From assembly GCA_034231615.1 (NCBI GenBank), contig CM067302.1, positions 9,683,603-9,747,602 of the forward strand: 64,000 nt of DNA. The letters run 5' to 3'. Under the pieces are notes generated by a model. That model worked only from the letters and a program-made list of their open reading frames with translations, was not told the DNA's origin and did not search any database. Both the position numbers and the translations under genes were made by a program. Below are positions 42,862 to 53,920 of this stretch, in pieces. The number at the start of each line of letters is the position of its first letter. The stretch's first letter is position 1. This stretch comes from Meghimatium bilineatum. Taxonomy: Eukaryota > Mollusca > Gastropoda > Stylommatophora > Philomycidae.

Positions 42862-43620
42862 AATCAATACAAAGTAACTGCGCGAAACGCAACAACAATT
42901 AGACTTACGTAAAATACAGGTTTTAAATTTTTTAGGTTTTAATAAAATCGACGAGGCCTTTACATGTGAATCCCGTAATGTCATTTACGTGATCATATGT
43001 AAACGATGTGGGAAACAGTAAATCGGGGAAACCGGTCTACGATTGAGCAATCGCTTTTGTAACCATCTTCATGCCATCAATCACAGAACACCCACTCCTG
43101 TGGCCACACACTTCAACGGCGATTATCATCATGGTGCGTTGAATATTCAGGTCACCGTCATCAGATCTTGCACCACCGATGATAGATCTAGGTATGCTCT
43201 AGAAAATCATCTCATTTTTGAATTGGGCACACTCAAGCCTTTTGGACTCAATTCCGACCACTCTTATGTCTAGTACTGGATTGGTGTGGTCTTTGTCTTT
43301 ATTCTTTTTGTTCCGTCATTTACTCATCTTTTTGTTCGTTTCGTTTCCACATATATTTACGTTTTTATGTACTTTCTGACCTTCCGGCATATCATTTCCA
43401 TATTTCCGTTGGACGTTGTGATAATTTTTCCATTCGTCGTCTTTTGATGTTTTGTTTGTGTCTTGATAAAGACCTTTTGGTTGAAACGTTGAATGTGATT
43501 TGTGTATTGTAATTTTTATGATTTCTTGTGTGCTCATCATTGCCCATCATTACATATTAGTTTTAGATATAGTCTGTCGTGTCTCATTGAAGCGATATAT
43601 AAACCTGTGTCTTACGTAAT
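42862..43620. repeat. Inverted flanks around the Penelope-like copy
   Basis: Left flank 42862-42925 (CAACAATTAGACTTACGTAA) and right flank 43560-43618 (GTCTGTCGTGTCTCATTGAA..CTTACGTAAT) are parts of the palindrome arm at 2578-2719, in opposite orientations. The Penelope-like sequence lies between them. Confidence 0.7.
42935..43555 (+). pseudogene. Penelope-like element 3' end, GIY-YIG endonuclease domain
   Basis: The plus-strand frame reads FTCESRNVIYVIICKRCGKQ, a TAA in place of the Tyr of the second motif, then IGETGLRLSNRF, HLHAINHRTPTPVATHFNGD, TTDDRSRYALENHLIFELGT and LKPFGLN, with the stop at 43273. The order V-I-Y-V-I-x-C-x-x-C-G-x-x-Y-I-G-E-T, a His-rich middle and a late Glu is that of the GIY-YIG nuclease at the C-terminus of Penelope-like elements, which nicks target DNA. 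The reverse transcriptase is missing. A conserved 3' motif (GATAAAGACCTTTTGG, TTGAAACGTTG) lies about 200 bp downstream. One stop codon and the truncation make it inactive. Confidence 0.85.
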
Positions 43621-43745
43621 ATCTTCTATATAGAAGATCTGTAAAATTCGTCTGAAAAATGTGTATATGGAAGGCATGTAATCGTTTCTCCACGTCCGCA
43701 CTGTGTGTCCAACATTCACAACCATACAAAACAATGGAAAGCACT
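43620..43745 (-). pseudogene. LINE fragment, post-palm motif
   Basis: The minus strand reads MLSIVLYGCECWTHSADVEK, then RLHAF. This is the GCESWTL-type segment of non-LTR reverse transcriptases. About 40 codons, no flanking domain. Related to 3788-3930. Confidence 0.55.
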
Positions 43746-43837
43746 TTGAGTTACACAGTTTGATTGCTGGACATCATTGATGTTAGAGTGAAAGTCAACG
43801 CAAAGAGATTTATATTGTTTTTTATGGTTGTGATTGT

Positions 43838-44000
43838 TAGACATACATAAGGCGTATGAACCATTTTGTTTGTTGTTTTTCGGTGTATCCTGTGCAGGGT
43901 TGTATACCGATTATTCTCCTGATTTCATCATGTCTCTGCTGGACCACATCAGTGTTAGAGTAAAAGAGAAAACTTACAACATATGAGAAGAAATGCCTGA
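43838..44000 (-). pseudogene. LINE-R-like fragment
   Basis: The minus strand reads QRHDEIRRIIGIQPCTGYTE, then KQQTKWFIRLM. This equals the RNE.IR.RIGI..ILDYIE..Q.KWFGH..RM segment of LINE-R. It is cut on the right by SINE-E copy 2. Confidence 0.6.
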
Positions 44001-44010
44001 GAAAAACCGT

Positions 44011-44276
44011 TGTAGTAAAGTAACCCATAGCATTTATTAATGAGGTAGGGGTGTGAGATGTTAGCGATCTCACATTTCAGACTCTGCAAATGAGGGCGGT
44101 AGTCATCTCCTCTCCCTCACAGTCTTTACTTTCCGGATTAATCCGGTACCCATTTAAGGCTGGGTCGACACGGAAGCCGTTGTGATCTAAAAAATATTTC
44201 CGCCTCAACTGGGAAATTAACCCAGAACCAACCACATACGAAGCCAGCGCGCTAACCACTGAGCTACACGGCTCCC
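44011..44276 (-). mobile_element. SINE-E copy 2 with 9-bp target duplication
   Basis: The minus-strand head GGGAGCCGTGTAGCTCAGTG continues with GGTTAGCGCGCTGGCTTCG and box B GGTTCTGGGTTAATTTCCC. The tail is at 44011. AAAAACCGT is duplicated at 44002-44010 and 44279-44287. Confidence 0.88.
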
Positions 44277-44384
44277 AAAAAAACCGTAAGAATGACTTTA
44301 CTCATTCGGTATTTTATTTTAGTCAGAATCGGTATAAGTCCATGCACAGAATACACCGAGACACAATAAATAAAATGATTTGTA

Positions 44385-44635
44385 CGCCTAATGAGAGTTA
44401 ACTATAACCGACTACCAACATACACCATAAGAAAATCCGGTTACAAGGCCAGAGAAAGGCATAGAACAAGTCGGATAGATAACATCAAGACAACACTGAA
44501 CAAATACGGATTCAGCACAACCAAGGCGACACATCTGATCTTAGATAGACAACTACAGCTCCCAGTCACCACACCAACGCTAAAAGGCAAGTGAGGATAT
44601 TCTGACCATCATCCACCTGGGGTTAGAAAATAGCC
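44385..44635 (+). pseudogene. LINE-R extreme 3' end
   Basis: The plus-strand frame MRVNYNRLPTYTIRKSGYKA, then RIDNIKTTLNKYGFSTTKAT and TTPTLKGK, stops, and HHPPGVRK continues in another frame. It matches the tail of the 1.7-kb copy (..HKPPG). About 80 codons. It carries only the basic C-terminus. Confidence 0.65.
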
Positions 44636-44734
44636 GGATGTTGCTTTTCCAAATTAAGAATAGCCTTGACATTGATATTTCTCTCGTAAATACTGTCAAA
44701 TCTTAACCGAGAATCACAATGCCGTTTAATATCA

Positions 44735-45668
44735 AAAATACAGAGATTAGAATTATACCTTTTAGCTACATAGATACAGATATTAGAAGTATACCTTTTA
44801 GCTACAGAGATACAGATATTAGAATTATACCTTTTAGCTACAGATACAGATATTAGAATTATACCTTTTAACTACAAAGATACAGATATTAGAATTATAC
44901 CCTTTAGCTACAGAGATACAGATATTAGAATTATACCTTTTAGCTACAGAGATACAGAGATTAGAATTATAGCTTTTAGCTACAGATACAGATATTAGAA
45001 TTATACCTTTTAACTACAGAGATACAGATATTAGAATTATACCCTTTAGCTACAGAGATACAGATATTAGAATTATACCTTTTAGCTACATAGATACAGA
45101 TATTAGAATTATACCTTTTAGCTACAGAGATACAGATATTAGAATTATATCTTTTAGCTACAGAGATACAGATATTAGAATTATACCTTTTAGCTACAGA
45201 GATACAGATATTAGAATTATATCTTTTAGCTACAGAGATACAGATATTAGAATTATACCTTTTAGCTACATAGATACAGATATTAGAATTATACCTTTTA
45301 GCTACAGAGATACAGATATTAGAATTATATCTTTTAGCTACAGAGATACAGATATTAGAATTATACCTTTTAGCTACAGAGATACAGATATTAGAATTAT
45401 ATCTTTTAGCTACAGAGATACAGATATTAGAATTATACCTTTTAGCTACAGAGATACAGATATTAGAATTATATCTTTTAGCTACAGAGATACAGATATT
45501 AGAATTATACCTTTTAGCTACAGATATACAGATATTAGAATTATACCTTTTAGCTACAGAGATACAGATATTAGAATTATATCTTTTAGCTACAGAGATA
45601 CAGATATTAGAATTATACCTTTTAGCTACAGAGATACAGATATTAGAATTATACCTTTTAGCTACAAT
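44735..45668. repeat. 36-bp array (about 26 units)
   Basis: Unit AGCTACAGAGATACAGATAT, TAGAATTATACCTTTT. Units with TATACC and TATATC alternate in the right half, suggesting 72-bp spread. It ends about 20 bp before LINE-C. Confidence 0.97.
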
Positions 45669-45689
45669 TCACTGAATTAAATCTGAATG

Positions 45690-46560
45690 TATTATGTAAT
45701 ATCTACACAGAGAATATCTTCAAAAATATAGAAGAAATGCCAGGACTCAAGATCAATGGGAAAATAATAAACAACCTTAAATGTGCAGATGACACTGTTC
45801 TTTTGGCAGAAAGTGAACATGAACTACAAAGACTAATAGATCAAGTCAATAAATCAAGTAATGAATATGGACCGGATATCAATATTAAAAAAACCATGAT
45901 AATCAACAAAGACACAGGCGAACAAGAGCTAAACATAAACATACAGGGAGAGAAACTACAACAAGTAAAACAGTATCAATATCTTGGACACATAGTCACA
46001 AATGATGGCAGATGTGAAACAGAAGTTAAAAGGAGAATAGGAATGGCTAAAAGTACCTTCAATGACATGAGGAAATTATTAATATCTAAACAAATTACAA
46101 ACAAGTTAAAAATGAGAATTATAAAATGCTACATCTATTCCATATTAATGTATGTCTCAGAAACATAGACACTGAATAAACAATTAGAAGACAAAATTGA
46201 TGCCTTTGAGATGTGGGTATATAGAAGAATATGGAGAACATGATGGAAAGAGAAGAAAACAAATAAAGAGGTGCTAAAAACACTTAATATGAAGAAAGAA
46301 TTAGTAAGAGAAATAAAGATCAGGCACATAAAATATTTTGGTCACATTAAAGACATGCCACCTTATTGAAGACCTTACTGGAAGGTAAAGTCAAAGGGAA
46401 GCGAGCAAGAGGTAGGCAGAGATACACGTGGGAGAGTAACATCACACTATGGACAGGTTACAGTCTAGCAGAGTGCACTACCAAGACAAGAGACAGGAGA
46501 TGTTGGAGATGCGTTGCAGCCAACCTTCGTTGCGGAGACGGCACTTAATGATGATGATGA
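45690..46560 (+). pseudogene. LINE-C reverse transcriptase, palm to (GAT)n tail
   Basis: Starts within the reverse transcriptase at NIYTENIFKNIEEMPGLKIN, then NNLKCADDTVLLAES (the catalytic YADD with Cys for Tyr), IKKTMIINKDTG, QVKQYQYLGHIVTNDGRCET and MYVSET, where a TAG replaces Trp. The same frame continues with TLNKQLEDKIDAFEMWVYRR, has a second stop (RT*WKEKK), then KTLNMKKELVREIKIRHIKY. A frameshift follows before LLEGKVKGKRARGRQRYTWE and RCGDGT. The ending TTAATGATGATGATGATG is the family (GAT)n tail. It is the longest copy of LINE-C here and is clearly dead. Confidence 0.88.
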
Positions 46561-46799
46561 TGTGTTATGTTTTCAGTTGTTGTGAGTTGTTGTAAAGGGA
46601 TATGCACTGCCCTCCAGGGTTATCAGATTACCAAGATCATAAAAGCACCTCCATGTTGTGCACACTGGAAGAAGATTGTTTCGAGAGTCATTCGATGCAG
46701 TCTGGATAACGATTTCTGGATCATGAAAGCACAGTGCTGAGAAAGAATGAAATGATTGAAAAGGACAAACGGCACATTTAATTATCGGTTTTCGGTCCA
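46561..46799. other. Nothing recognised
   Basis: About 240 bp between LINE-C and the next array. Confidence 0.4.
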
Positions 46800-47935
46800 C
46801 ACAGAAACACATACTGATGCAGCCCCCATAAAGACAACTGTTGGCCCGGATTGATGCAACACCCATAAAGACAACAACTGGCCCGGATTAATGCAACACC
46901 CATAAAGACAACGGCTGGCCCGGACTGATGCAACACCCATAAAGACAACGGCTGGCCCAGACTGATGCAGCACCCATAAAGACAACGGCTGGCCCGGACT
47001 GATGCAACACCCATAAAGACAACGGCTAGTCCGGATTGATGCAACACTCATAAAGACAACAACTCGCCCGGATTGATGCAACACCCATAAAGACAACGGC
47101 TGGCCCGGACTGATGCAACACCCATAAAGACAACAACTGGCCCGGACTGATGCAGCAGCCATAAAGACAACGGCTGGCCCAGATTGATGCAACACCCATA
47201 AAGACAACAACTGGCCCGGACTGATGCAACACCCATAAAGACAACGGCTGGCCCAGACTGATGCAACACCCATAAAGACAACAACTGGCCCGGACTGATG
47301 CAGCAGCCATAAAGACAACGGCTGGCCCAGATTGATGCAACACCCATAAAGACAACAACTGGCCCGGACTGATGCAGCAGCCATAAAGACAACGGCTGGC
47401 CCAGATTGATGCAACACCCATAAAGACAACAACTGGCCCGGACTGATGCAACACCCATAAAGACAACGGCTGGCCCAGACTGATGCAACACCCATAAAGA
47501 CAACAACTGGCCCGGACTGATGCAGCAGCCATAAAGACAACGGCTGGCCCAGATTGATGCAACACCCATAAAGACAACAACTGGCCCGGACTGATGCAGC
47601 AGCCATAAAGACAACGGCTGGCCCAGATTGATGCAACACCCATAAAGACAACAACTGGCCCGGACTGATGCAACACCCATAAAGACAACGGCTGGCCCAG
47701 ACTGATGCAACACCCATAAAGACAACAACTGGCCCGGACTGATGCAGCAGCCATAAAGACAACGGCTGGCCCAGATTGATGCAACACCCATAAAGACAAC
47801 AACTGGCCCGGACTGATGCAGCAGCCATAAAGACAACGGCTGGCCCAGATTGATGCAACACCCATAAAGACAACAACTGGCCCGGATTGATGCAACTCCC
47901 ATAAAGACAACGGCTGGCCCAGACTGATGCAGGGA
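46800..47935. repeat. 37-bp array (about 30 units), 222-bp higher-order repeat
   Basis: Unit AACACCCATAAAGACAACGG, CTGGCCCGGACTGATGC. Four variants (ACAACTGG/ACGGCTGG, GCAACACC/GCAGCAGCC) follow a six-unit order that recurs at about 47205, 47428 and 47650. As 37 is not a multiple of 3, each frame passes through all three phases, and all three minus-strand frames stay open (284-386 codons). Confidence 0.97.
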
Positions 47936-48135
47936 TTATCATGTCCTAAAGCTGACTAAGAATATTATAGCGAGAAAATCTGCGGAAAAGCAACCATCCG
48001 TCTGGTAAGCAAACATCAAAGCAGCACAGTGCTAGAAGACATCACTGCGCTAGAAAGCAGCACTTTGCTGGAAGGCAGAACAGTGCTGGAGGACACCGTC
48101 ATGTACAAGAATATGTGAGAATATAAAAACCGAAG

Positions 48136-48416
48136 TCGCTCGTGTGTTGCCGGGGCCCGAAAGGGGTGCAAAGAATAGCAATACTGTTTACTTCCACGCA
48201 TGTCGTAAAATGCGACTAAGGAGCTTATGGGATGGAGTTAGCTGCCCCATCCCATATAGTTTCAGTGACCAAAAGCCATGCCGAAGTCGGATGTGTCAGG
48301 CCGAAAGGCTCAGATATCGCAGCAATGATGTAAGCTATGACACTACGAATTCCGTTCTCCGGACTACATCCTGCTAATCTGCAGGAGTTTGAGGACGAAC
48401 GCAGAAGAAGAAGAAG
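48136..48416 (+). mobile_element. SINE-A copy 5 with exact 11-bp target duplication
   Basis: AAAAACCGAAG is found at 48125-48135 and 48417-48427. Between them lies a full SINE-A from TCGCTCGTGTGTTGCCGG to (GAA)n. This is the clearest proof that SINE-A moves by target-primed reverse transcription. Confidence 0.9.
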
Positions 48417-48427
48417 AAAAACCGAAG

Positions 48428-49630
48428 CGAAAATTGTTCGAGCCGGAGAACTAGCTTTCAGATTCTGGAAGCTGTCTTCTGGTACTATGTTGGATGATGC
48501 TTTCAGAGATCTAGACCTGGGAGTAAACATCACCTATCGCATAGATGGAAAATTGTGCAATCTTCAGCGGCTCCGAGCAAAAACCAAAGTTAAACCACAC
48601 ACAATCAGGGTTCTTCTATTTGCTGACGACTGTGTCCTAAATGCCAACTCTGAGACGGATCTACAATGCATTATAGACATATTCTCCAAAGCCTGTACTA
48701 ACTTTGGACTTACTATTAACACAAAGAAAACAGAAGTCACGTTACAACCAGCACCTGGCTAAAGCTATCTCGAGCCCTGCATAAAGGTCATTGGCGTAGC
48801 ACTGAAAGTTTGGAACATATTCACATACCTAGGTAATACTTTATCACAAAATGCCAACGTTGATGATGAAGTGTATACAAGGATCGCCAAAGCAAGCAGT
48901 ACTTTCGGCAGATTGTACGCAAATGTCTCGCGTAGAAATGACATTAACCTACAGACTAAGCTGAAAGTTTACAGAGCAGTGGTACTTCCAGTGCTGCTAT
49001 ACGCTAGTGAAACATGGACTGTGTATAGACGTCTTGTGAAAAAACTCAATGACTTTCACACAACTTGTCTCAGAAAAGTTATGAACATCAGATGGCAAGA
49101 CAAGATTCCAGATACCACTGTCCTTGATAGAGCTGGTATCCCCAGCATTGACAATATCTTGATGCAGACACAGATATCGTTGGGCAGGTCATTTGGTGCG
49201 TATGCCAGACCATCGTCTGCCAGAGATACTTGCCAGAGCTGGAGAAGGATACAAGATCTCAAGGTGGTGAAAATAAGCACTACAAGTATTCGTTAAAGAC
49301 CTTACTGAAAGTCTTTGAAATATAACACGATACATGGGAATAACTTGCACAGAATAGATCTACATGGCGTTCCACAATCAAAAAGAGCGCATCATCTTGT
49401 GAAAAGTGGAGAAATGCAGCAGCTCAACAGCGGAGATTAGCTAGAAAGTCACGGATAGACTTAGATCCGTCTATAGTGGTCATTCCATGCCCGAACTTTC
49501 CACGGACATGAACAGATCGAATAGGGCTCATTAGCCATCTACGAACTCATAATCAAGGACATAACTAAAATTGAATTTTCAAAAGTGGATGTAACAAATG
49601 GTCATCATCATCATGTGATGGACGAACGAC
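48428..49630 (+). pseudogene. LINE-H reverse transcriptase, longest copy
   Basis: Begins within the reverse transcriptase at LDDAFRDLDLGVNITYRIDG, then VRVLLFADDCVLNANSET-type sequence (FADD palm motif intact), FGLTINTKKTEVTLQPAPG, a TAA, then a reading-through tail with IFTYLGNTLSQNANVDDEVY, KLKVYRAVVLPVLLYASETW, TTCLRKVMNIRWQDKIPDTT and MQTQI. A frameshift follows, after which the RWAGHLVRM-type region is read in other frames. The C2H2 tail is present but broken (CPNFPRT). Ends with GGTCATCATCATCATGTGAT. The class is common in animals and has an apurinic endonuclease upstream, here missing. Confidence 0.88.
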
Positions 49631-50270
49631 ATCAGAGAGCACTAGAAATTATTGGAGTCCTTTCTCATTAAATCCATAATAAATCATGTTGCAATCTCAC
49701 AATTACAGTTAGGTTTTTGGGTCTATTATGTCTCGTTGTCGGTTATTGCTTCTGTTGTTTGTTTTTTTTTGTAAACAATTTAAGACAAGCTAATTTGTAT
49801 CAGAAATGTTTAGCATAAAAAGTATCAACTATTTGGCAACCCTGAAACGAATGCTGACTTTGGTTGAAATAAAACAAGCAACCTAGGACCGCGAAGATAG
49901 TAATGGTAATGAATAATTAATAAAAACAATAACAATAATGATACATCTAAGCGGGACAAAATCTAAACACTGGTTGGTCTCTATAAGATCATAATGTTAT
50001 TGCATACAATTTATTACGCCATTATCGCGGGTATTGGCTGAATATGTGTGGTCTATACGGGAGAATCTGCGCACGATGTTCCCGTAACGGCAGATTATTT
50101 TTAAATCATTTCCGGGGTATAGGTCATCGATAGAACAAAATCCTATCAGAAGAGTTGACTTTCTTGGATCTTAATCCAGGTGCGTCGCATTTTCTTGATA
50201 TCTAATTTATGGTTTCCGTTTGTACTTTGGTGGTCTTTCTTTGTCAAGTTTTTATCTATTCTTTCCCTGT
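49631..50270. other. Nothing recognised
   Basis: 640 bp of A+T-rich single-copy sequence with short T and AAT runs. No frame or motif. Confidence 0.4.
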
Positions 50271-50274
50271 GATG

Positions 50275-50535
50275 TTGGGGTTATGTCTGTGCTGACTTGT
50301 AATGGTTATGTCTGTGCTGACTTGTAATGGTTATCAGCTAAGCTCGTTGTACTTTTGGCAAACCCACAAGTTACGTCTTCTCGGGTAGGCGTCGACATGC
50401 TTATAGTTCCCGTGGATTGCTTGATGACTGGTTAAACATACATCTCGATGTAGAGGGGTCCAGTCATTGTTTTATGACTGGTTAAACATACACCTCGATG
50501 TAGAGGGGTCAGGTCATTTGACTGGTTAAACATAC
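50275..50535. repeat. Two short duplications (25 bp x2; 43-57 bp x3)
   Basis: GGTTATGTCTGTGCTGACTT occurs twice. GACTGGTTAAACATACACCT with CGATGTAGAGGGGTC occurs 2.5 times. Confidence 0.85.
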
Positions 50536-50639
50536 ACATTTTTGTGCTAAATACTAGTAAGTAACATCTGGAAATCACAACAATAAGTAAACATACCAAA
50601 CCGCGAATGTTTAACTCCAATGTAATATCTGTGTTGACA

Positions 50640-51045
50640 TACAATTGCAAAAGTTGGAAACTAACAAACACACTGGAGAGGAAATTATATTCATTTAAAA
50701 TAAATATCTTAGAAAACTGTGAAACTGTTGGGAAGAATTCAAGTCAAACAAGCAAGTAAGAGAAGACACCAAACAGGAATATATTTCTACAACAACAAGA
50801 AGAACACGATGGACTTATATCGGACATGTACTTAGAATGAATGGTAACAGACTATCACTACCAGCATTAAAATGGGTACCAGATGGCAAAAGGAAAAGTG
50901 AAATACCAAGAGAGACTCTTCGCAGAACAACCATCAAAGAGGGTATGAATATGCGTGTCAACAACATGCACGAATTACTCACAGTAGCATCACATCGATT
51001 TAGAAATGGTTTCTACCCAATGGAAGGTATTCGGTGCTGACAAAT
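50640..51045 (+). pseudogene. LINE-K 3' end
   Basis: The plus strand carries NTLERKLYSFKINILE in a first frame. After a stop, TTRRTRWTYIGHVLRMNGNR, ALKWVPDGKRKSEIPRETLR, TTIKEGMNM and ASHRFRNGFYPMEGIRC lead to a stop at 51040. The RW.YIGHVLR..N.....AL.W.P.GKRK order is a well-known C-terminus of animal non-LTR elements. The 5' side is truncated. The second copy, interrupted, is at 62.9-63.95 kb. Confidence 0.75.
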
Positions 51046-51117
51046 CATATATAGTATCGAAATTAATTTAATCATTTTTCACGGCACTTTAAACACACGA
51101 TTTTAGCTTAAACCCCA

Positions 51118-51775
51118 CAGCAGCAGCACATCTGCACTAAATCAGCAGCACATCAGCACTAAATCAGCAGTACATCAGCAGCACATCAGCACCATATCAG
51201 CAGTACATCAGCAGCACATCAGCACTAAATCAGCAGTACATCAGCAGCACATCAGCAGTACATCAGCACTAAATAAGAAGCACATCATCACTAAATCAGC
51301 AGTACATCAGCACTAAATCAGCAGTACATCAGCACTAAATCAGCAGTACATCAGCAGCACATCCGCACCATATCAGCACTAGATCAGCAGCACATTATCA
51401 ACACATCAGCACATCAGCACTACATCAGTAGCACATCAGCAGCACATCAGCACTAAATCAGCAGCACACCAGCACTAAATCATCAGCACATCAGCACTAA
51501 ATAAGCAGCACATTATTAGCACATCAGCACTAAATCAGCAGCACAACATCACCACATCAGCAGCACATTATTAGCACATCAGCACTAAATCTGCAGCACA
51601 TTATTAGCACATCAGCACTAAATCAGCAGCACACCAGCACTAAATCAGCTGCACATCATTACTAAATCAGCAGCACATTATTAGCACATCAGCAGCACAT
51701 CAGCACTAAATCAGCAGCCAACCAGCACTAAATCAGCAGCACATCAGCACTAAATCAGCAGCACACCGAGACATA
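51118..51775. repeat. AGCAGCACATCAGCACTAAA array
   Basis: Irregular 9-19-bp units (CAGCACATC, CAGCACTAAAT, CAGTACATC) over 650 bp. Confidence 0.93.
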
Positions 51776-51849
51776 GTAGCGTTAAAGATAAACACCATAA
51801 CAGGTTCCAATCAAATAAAACGAAATCCCAATAGAGGCGATAAGAGAAA

Positions 51850-52010
51850 GAGCGCCTTCTCCGGAAAGATCCGAAGAACGCGTAATCAACAACTGACTGA
51901 GACACTGAGCTTATAAATTTTTAGATGGCTGACAGAACGGCAAGCAGAGCATATATGGGAATGCCTCCAGTGCTGTGACGCTTGTTCCTAATCAAGAATT
52001 AAGAATCAAG
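51850..52010 (+). repeat. Family G fragment, copy 2
   Basis: AAAGATCCGAAGAACGCG, AACAACTGACTGAGAC and TATATGGGAATGCCTCCAG align with 18590-18745. The terminal peptide reads MADRTASRAYMGMPPVL before a TGA. Confidence 0.5.
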
Positions 52011-52468
52011 ACAGTTAGTAATTTAGTATTTTCAAGGAGAGTGGCTGGGGTGTCACCCATTCTACAGGCGCCCATGGGAGCTGTTTATAGTCAGTGAGCA
52101 GGACATATCTTGTGAAGGATTTGATTAAGTGAACTCAGTGCTATTTTGTGCACTTATTTTTTTATCGAGGTAGCGTATTAAGTTATCGTGCCTGTTATAG
52201 CAATTCGACGTGTCATGTCGTGACGAACGAGCGGCTGCTGGTTGTATCCGCCCAAGTATATCAATCATGGAAGAGGTTCCATCATTAATTACATAATTGT
52301 CTTTGATAGAAGATGGACTGTAGAGAAGATTGAATGTACTCATGACCACAGGGGTTCTAAATCCGTTAGTTGCGAGCGCCATGGTGCTTCTGCACTGATA
52401 CGTGGGGCTCTGCGTCATGCCAGTATAAAAGAGTGCTCGTGAGCACTTAGCGAGCATAAGTTTCTTTT
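52011..52468. other. Unassigned segment with a 127-codon minus-strand frame
   Basis: The minus-strand frame 52125-52508 borrows its acidic start (MRMNAEEEE) from the SINE-B tail, so it is not a natural gene. The rest (FNLLYSPSSIKDNYVINDGT.., ending NSTEFT) has balanced composition but no motif I know. A TATA-like AGTATAAAAGAG is at 52420 on the plus strand. Confidence 0.25.
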
Positions 52469-52643
52469 CTTCTTCTTCGTCTTCTTCTTCTTCAGCGTTC
52501 ATTCTCAAACTCCTGCTTGATCTCTATTGCAGTAGGACAATGGCCCTATTAGATTTCCAGCAGGATATAGTCCAGAGAATGGAAATGTGTCGTGTCGCCG
52601 TTTTATTTGCGCCAATGGCCCGACACATCCGTTTTCAGCGGGA
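52469..52643 (-). mobile_element. SINE-B, near full length
   Basis: The (TTC)n tail contains one CGT interruption. Body ATATAGTCCAGAGAATGG, head end CATCCGTTTTCAGCGGG. Confidence 0.8.
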
Positions 52644-52804
52644 TAAGTTTCTTTTACAGTTTAAATGTTGTTGTACAAACCGAAATAAATAATGTTACTA
52701 TCTACGGTTATGGGGGAAAGGAACCGGGGTTGAAGGGGATGTACCTGTACAACAAAGGTTATATGACTAGTTTTTACATTCACTTTCAACTCATGTTACT
52801 GTGC

Positions 52805-53525
52805 TGGCACATTGCGTATTACATGTGCTCTCACACACTGTGTATTACAATACATGTGCTCTAACACTGTGTATTACATGTGCTCTAACACTGTGTATTA
52901 CATGTGCTCTCGCACACTGTGTATTACAATACATGTGCTCTAACACTGAGTATTACATGTGCCCTCAATCAAAGTATTACATGTGCTCTAACACTGTGTA
53001 TTACAATACATGTGCTCTAACACTGTGTATTACATGTGCTCTAACAATGTGTATTACATGTGCTCTCACACACTGTGTATTACAATACATGTGCTCTAAC
53101 ACTGTGTATTACATGTGCTCTAACAATGTGTATTACATGTGCTCTCACACTGAGTATTACATGTGTTCCCACACTGAGTATTACATGTGATTCCACACTG
53201 AGTATTACATGTGTTCCCACACTGAGTATTACATGTGTTCCCACACTGAGTATTACATGTGTTCCCACACTGAGTATTACATGTGTTCCCACACTGAGTA
53301 TTACATGTGTTCCCACACTGAGTATTACATGTGTTCCCACACTGAGTATTACATGTGTTCCCACACTGAGTATTACATGTGATTCCACACTGAGTTTTAC
53401 ATGTGCTACCACACTGAGTATTACATGTGATTCCACACTGAGTTTTACATGTGCTACCACACTGAGTATTACATGTGTTCCAATACTGAGTATTATATGT
53501 TCTCCCACACTGAGTATTATTTGTG
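52805..53525. repeat. 24-bp array with longer 33-bp forms
   Basis: The right part is ACACTGAGTATTACATGTGT plus TCCC, highly uniform. The left part mixes ACACTGTGTATTACAATACA forms. Eight-codon periodicity explains the open frames. Confidence 0.96.
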
Positions 53526-53584
53526 GTCGCTGTCTAAAAAGGCTAAGAACCCTTGTATAACCATATACGACAAAGATATGCTTA

Positions 53585-53920
53585 CAGTATGTACAGATTT
53601 GAACATTTGTACGCGTTCAGTATGTACAGATTTGAACATTTGTACGCGTTCAGTATGTACAGATTTGAACATTTGTACGCGTTCAGTATGTACAGATTTG
53701 AACATTTGTATGCGTACAGTATGTACAGATTTGAACATTTGTACGCGTTCAGTATGTACAGATGTGAACATTTGTACGCGTTCAGTATGTACAGATTTGA
53801 ACATTTGTATGCATACAGTATGTACAGATGTGAACATTTGTATACGTACAGTATGTATAGATGTGAACATTTGTACGCGTACAGTATGTACAGATGTGAA
53901 CATTTGTATACGTAGGACAA
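53585..53920. repeat. 33-bp array (about 10 units)
   Basis: Unit CAGTATGTACAGATTTGAAC, ATTTGTACGCGTT. Open on several frames because 33 is 11 codons. Confidence 0.97.

Noticed and set aside
46782-47942. Minus-strand frame of 386 codons (LSLWVLHQSGP repeats)
   Set aside because: Produced by the 37-bp array. All three minus frames are open, which a real gene would not need.
52420-52432. TATA box (AGTATAAAAGAG) of a promoter or LTR
   Set aside because: A single short match without paired terminal repeats, primer-binding site or downstream gene.
52125-52508. 127-codon minus-strand gene
   Set aside because: Its start and acidic N-terminus come from the SINE-B (GAA)n tail. The remainder has no recognised domain. 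It is kept only as an unassigned segment.
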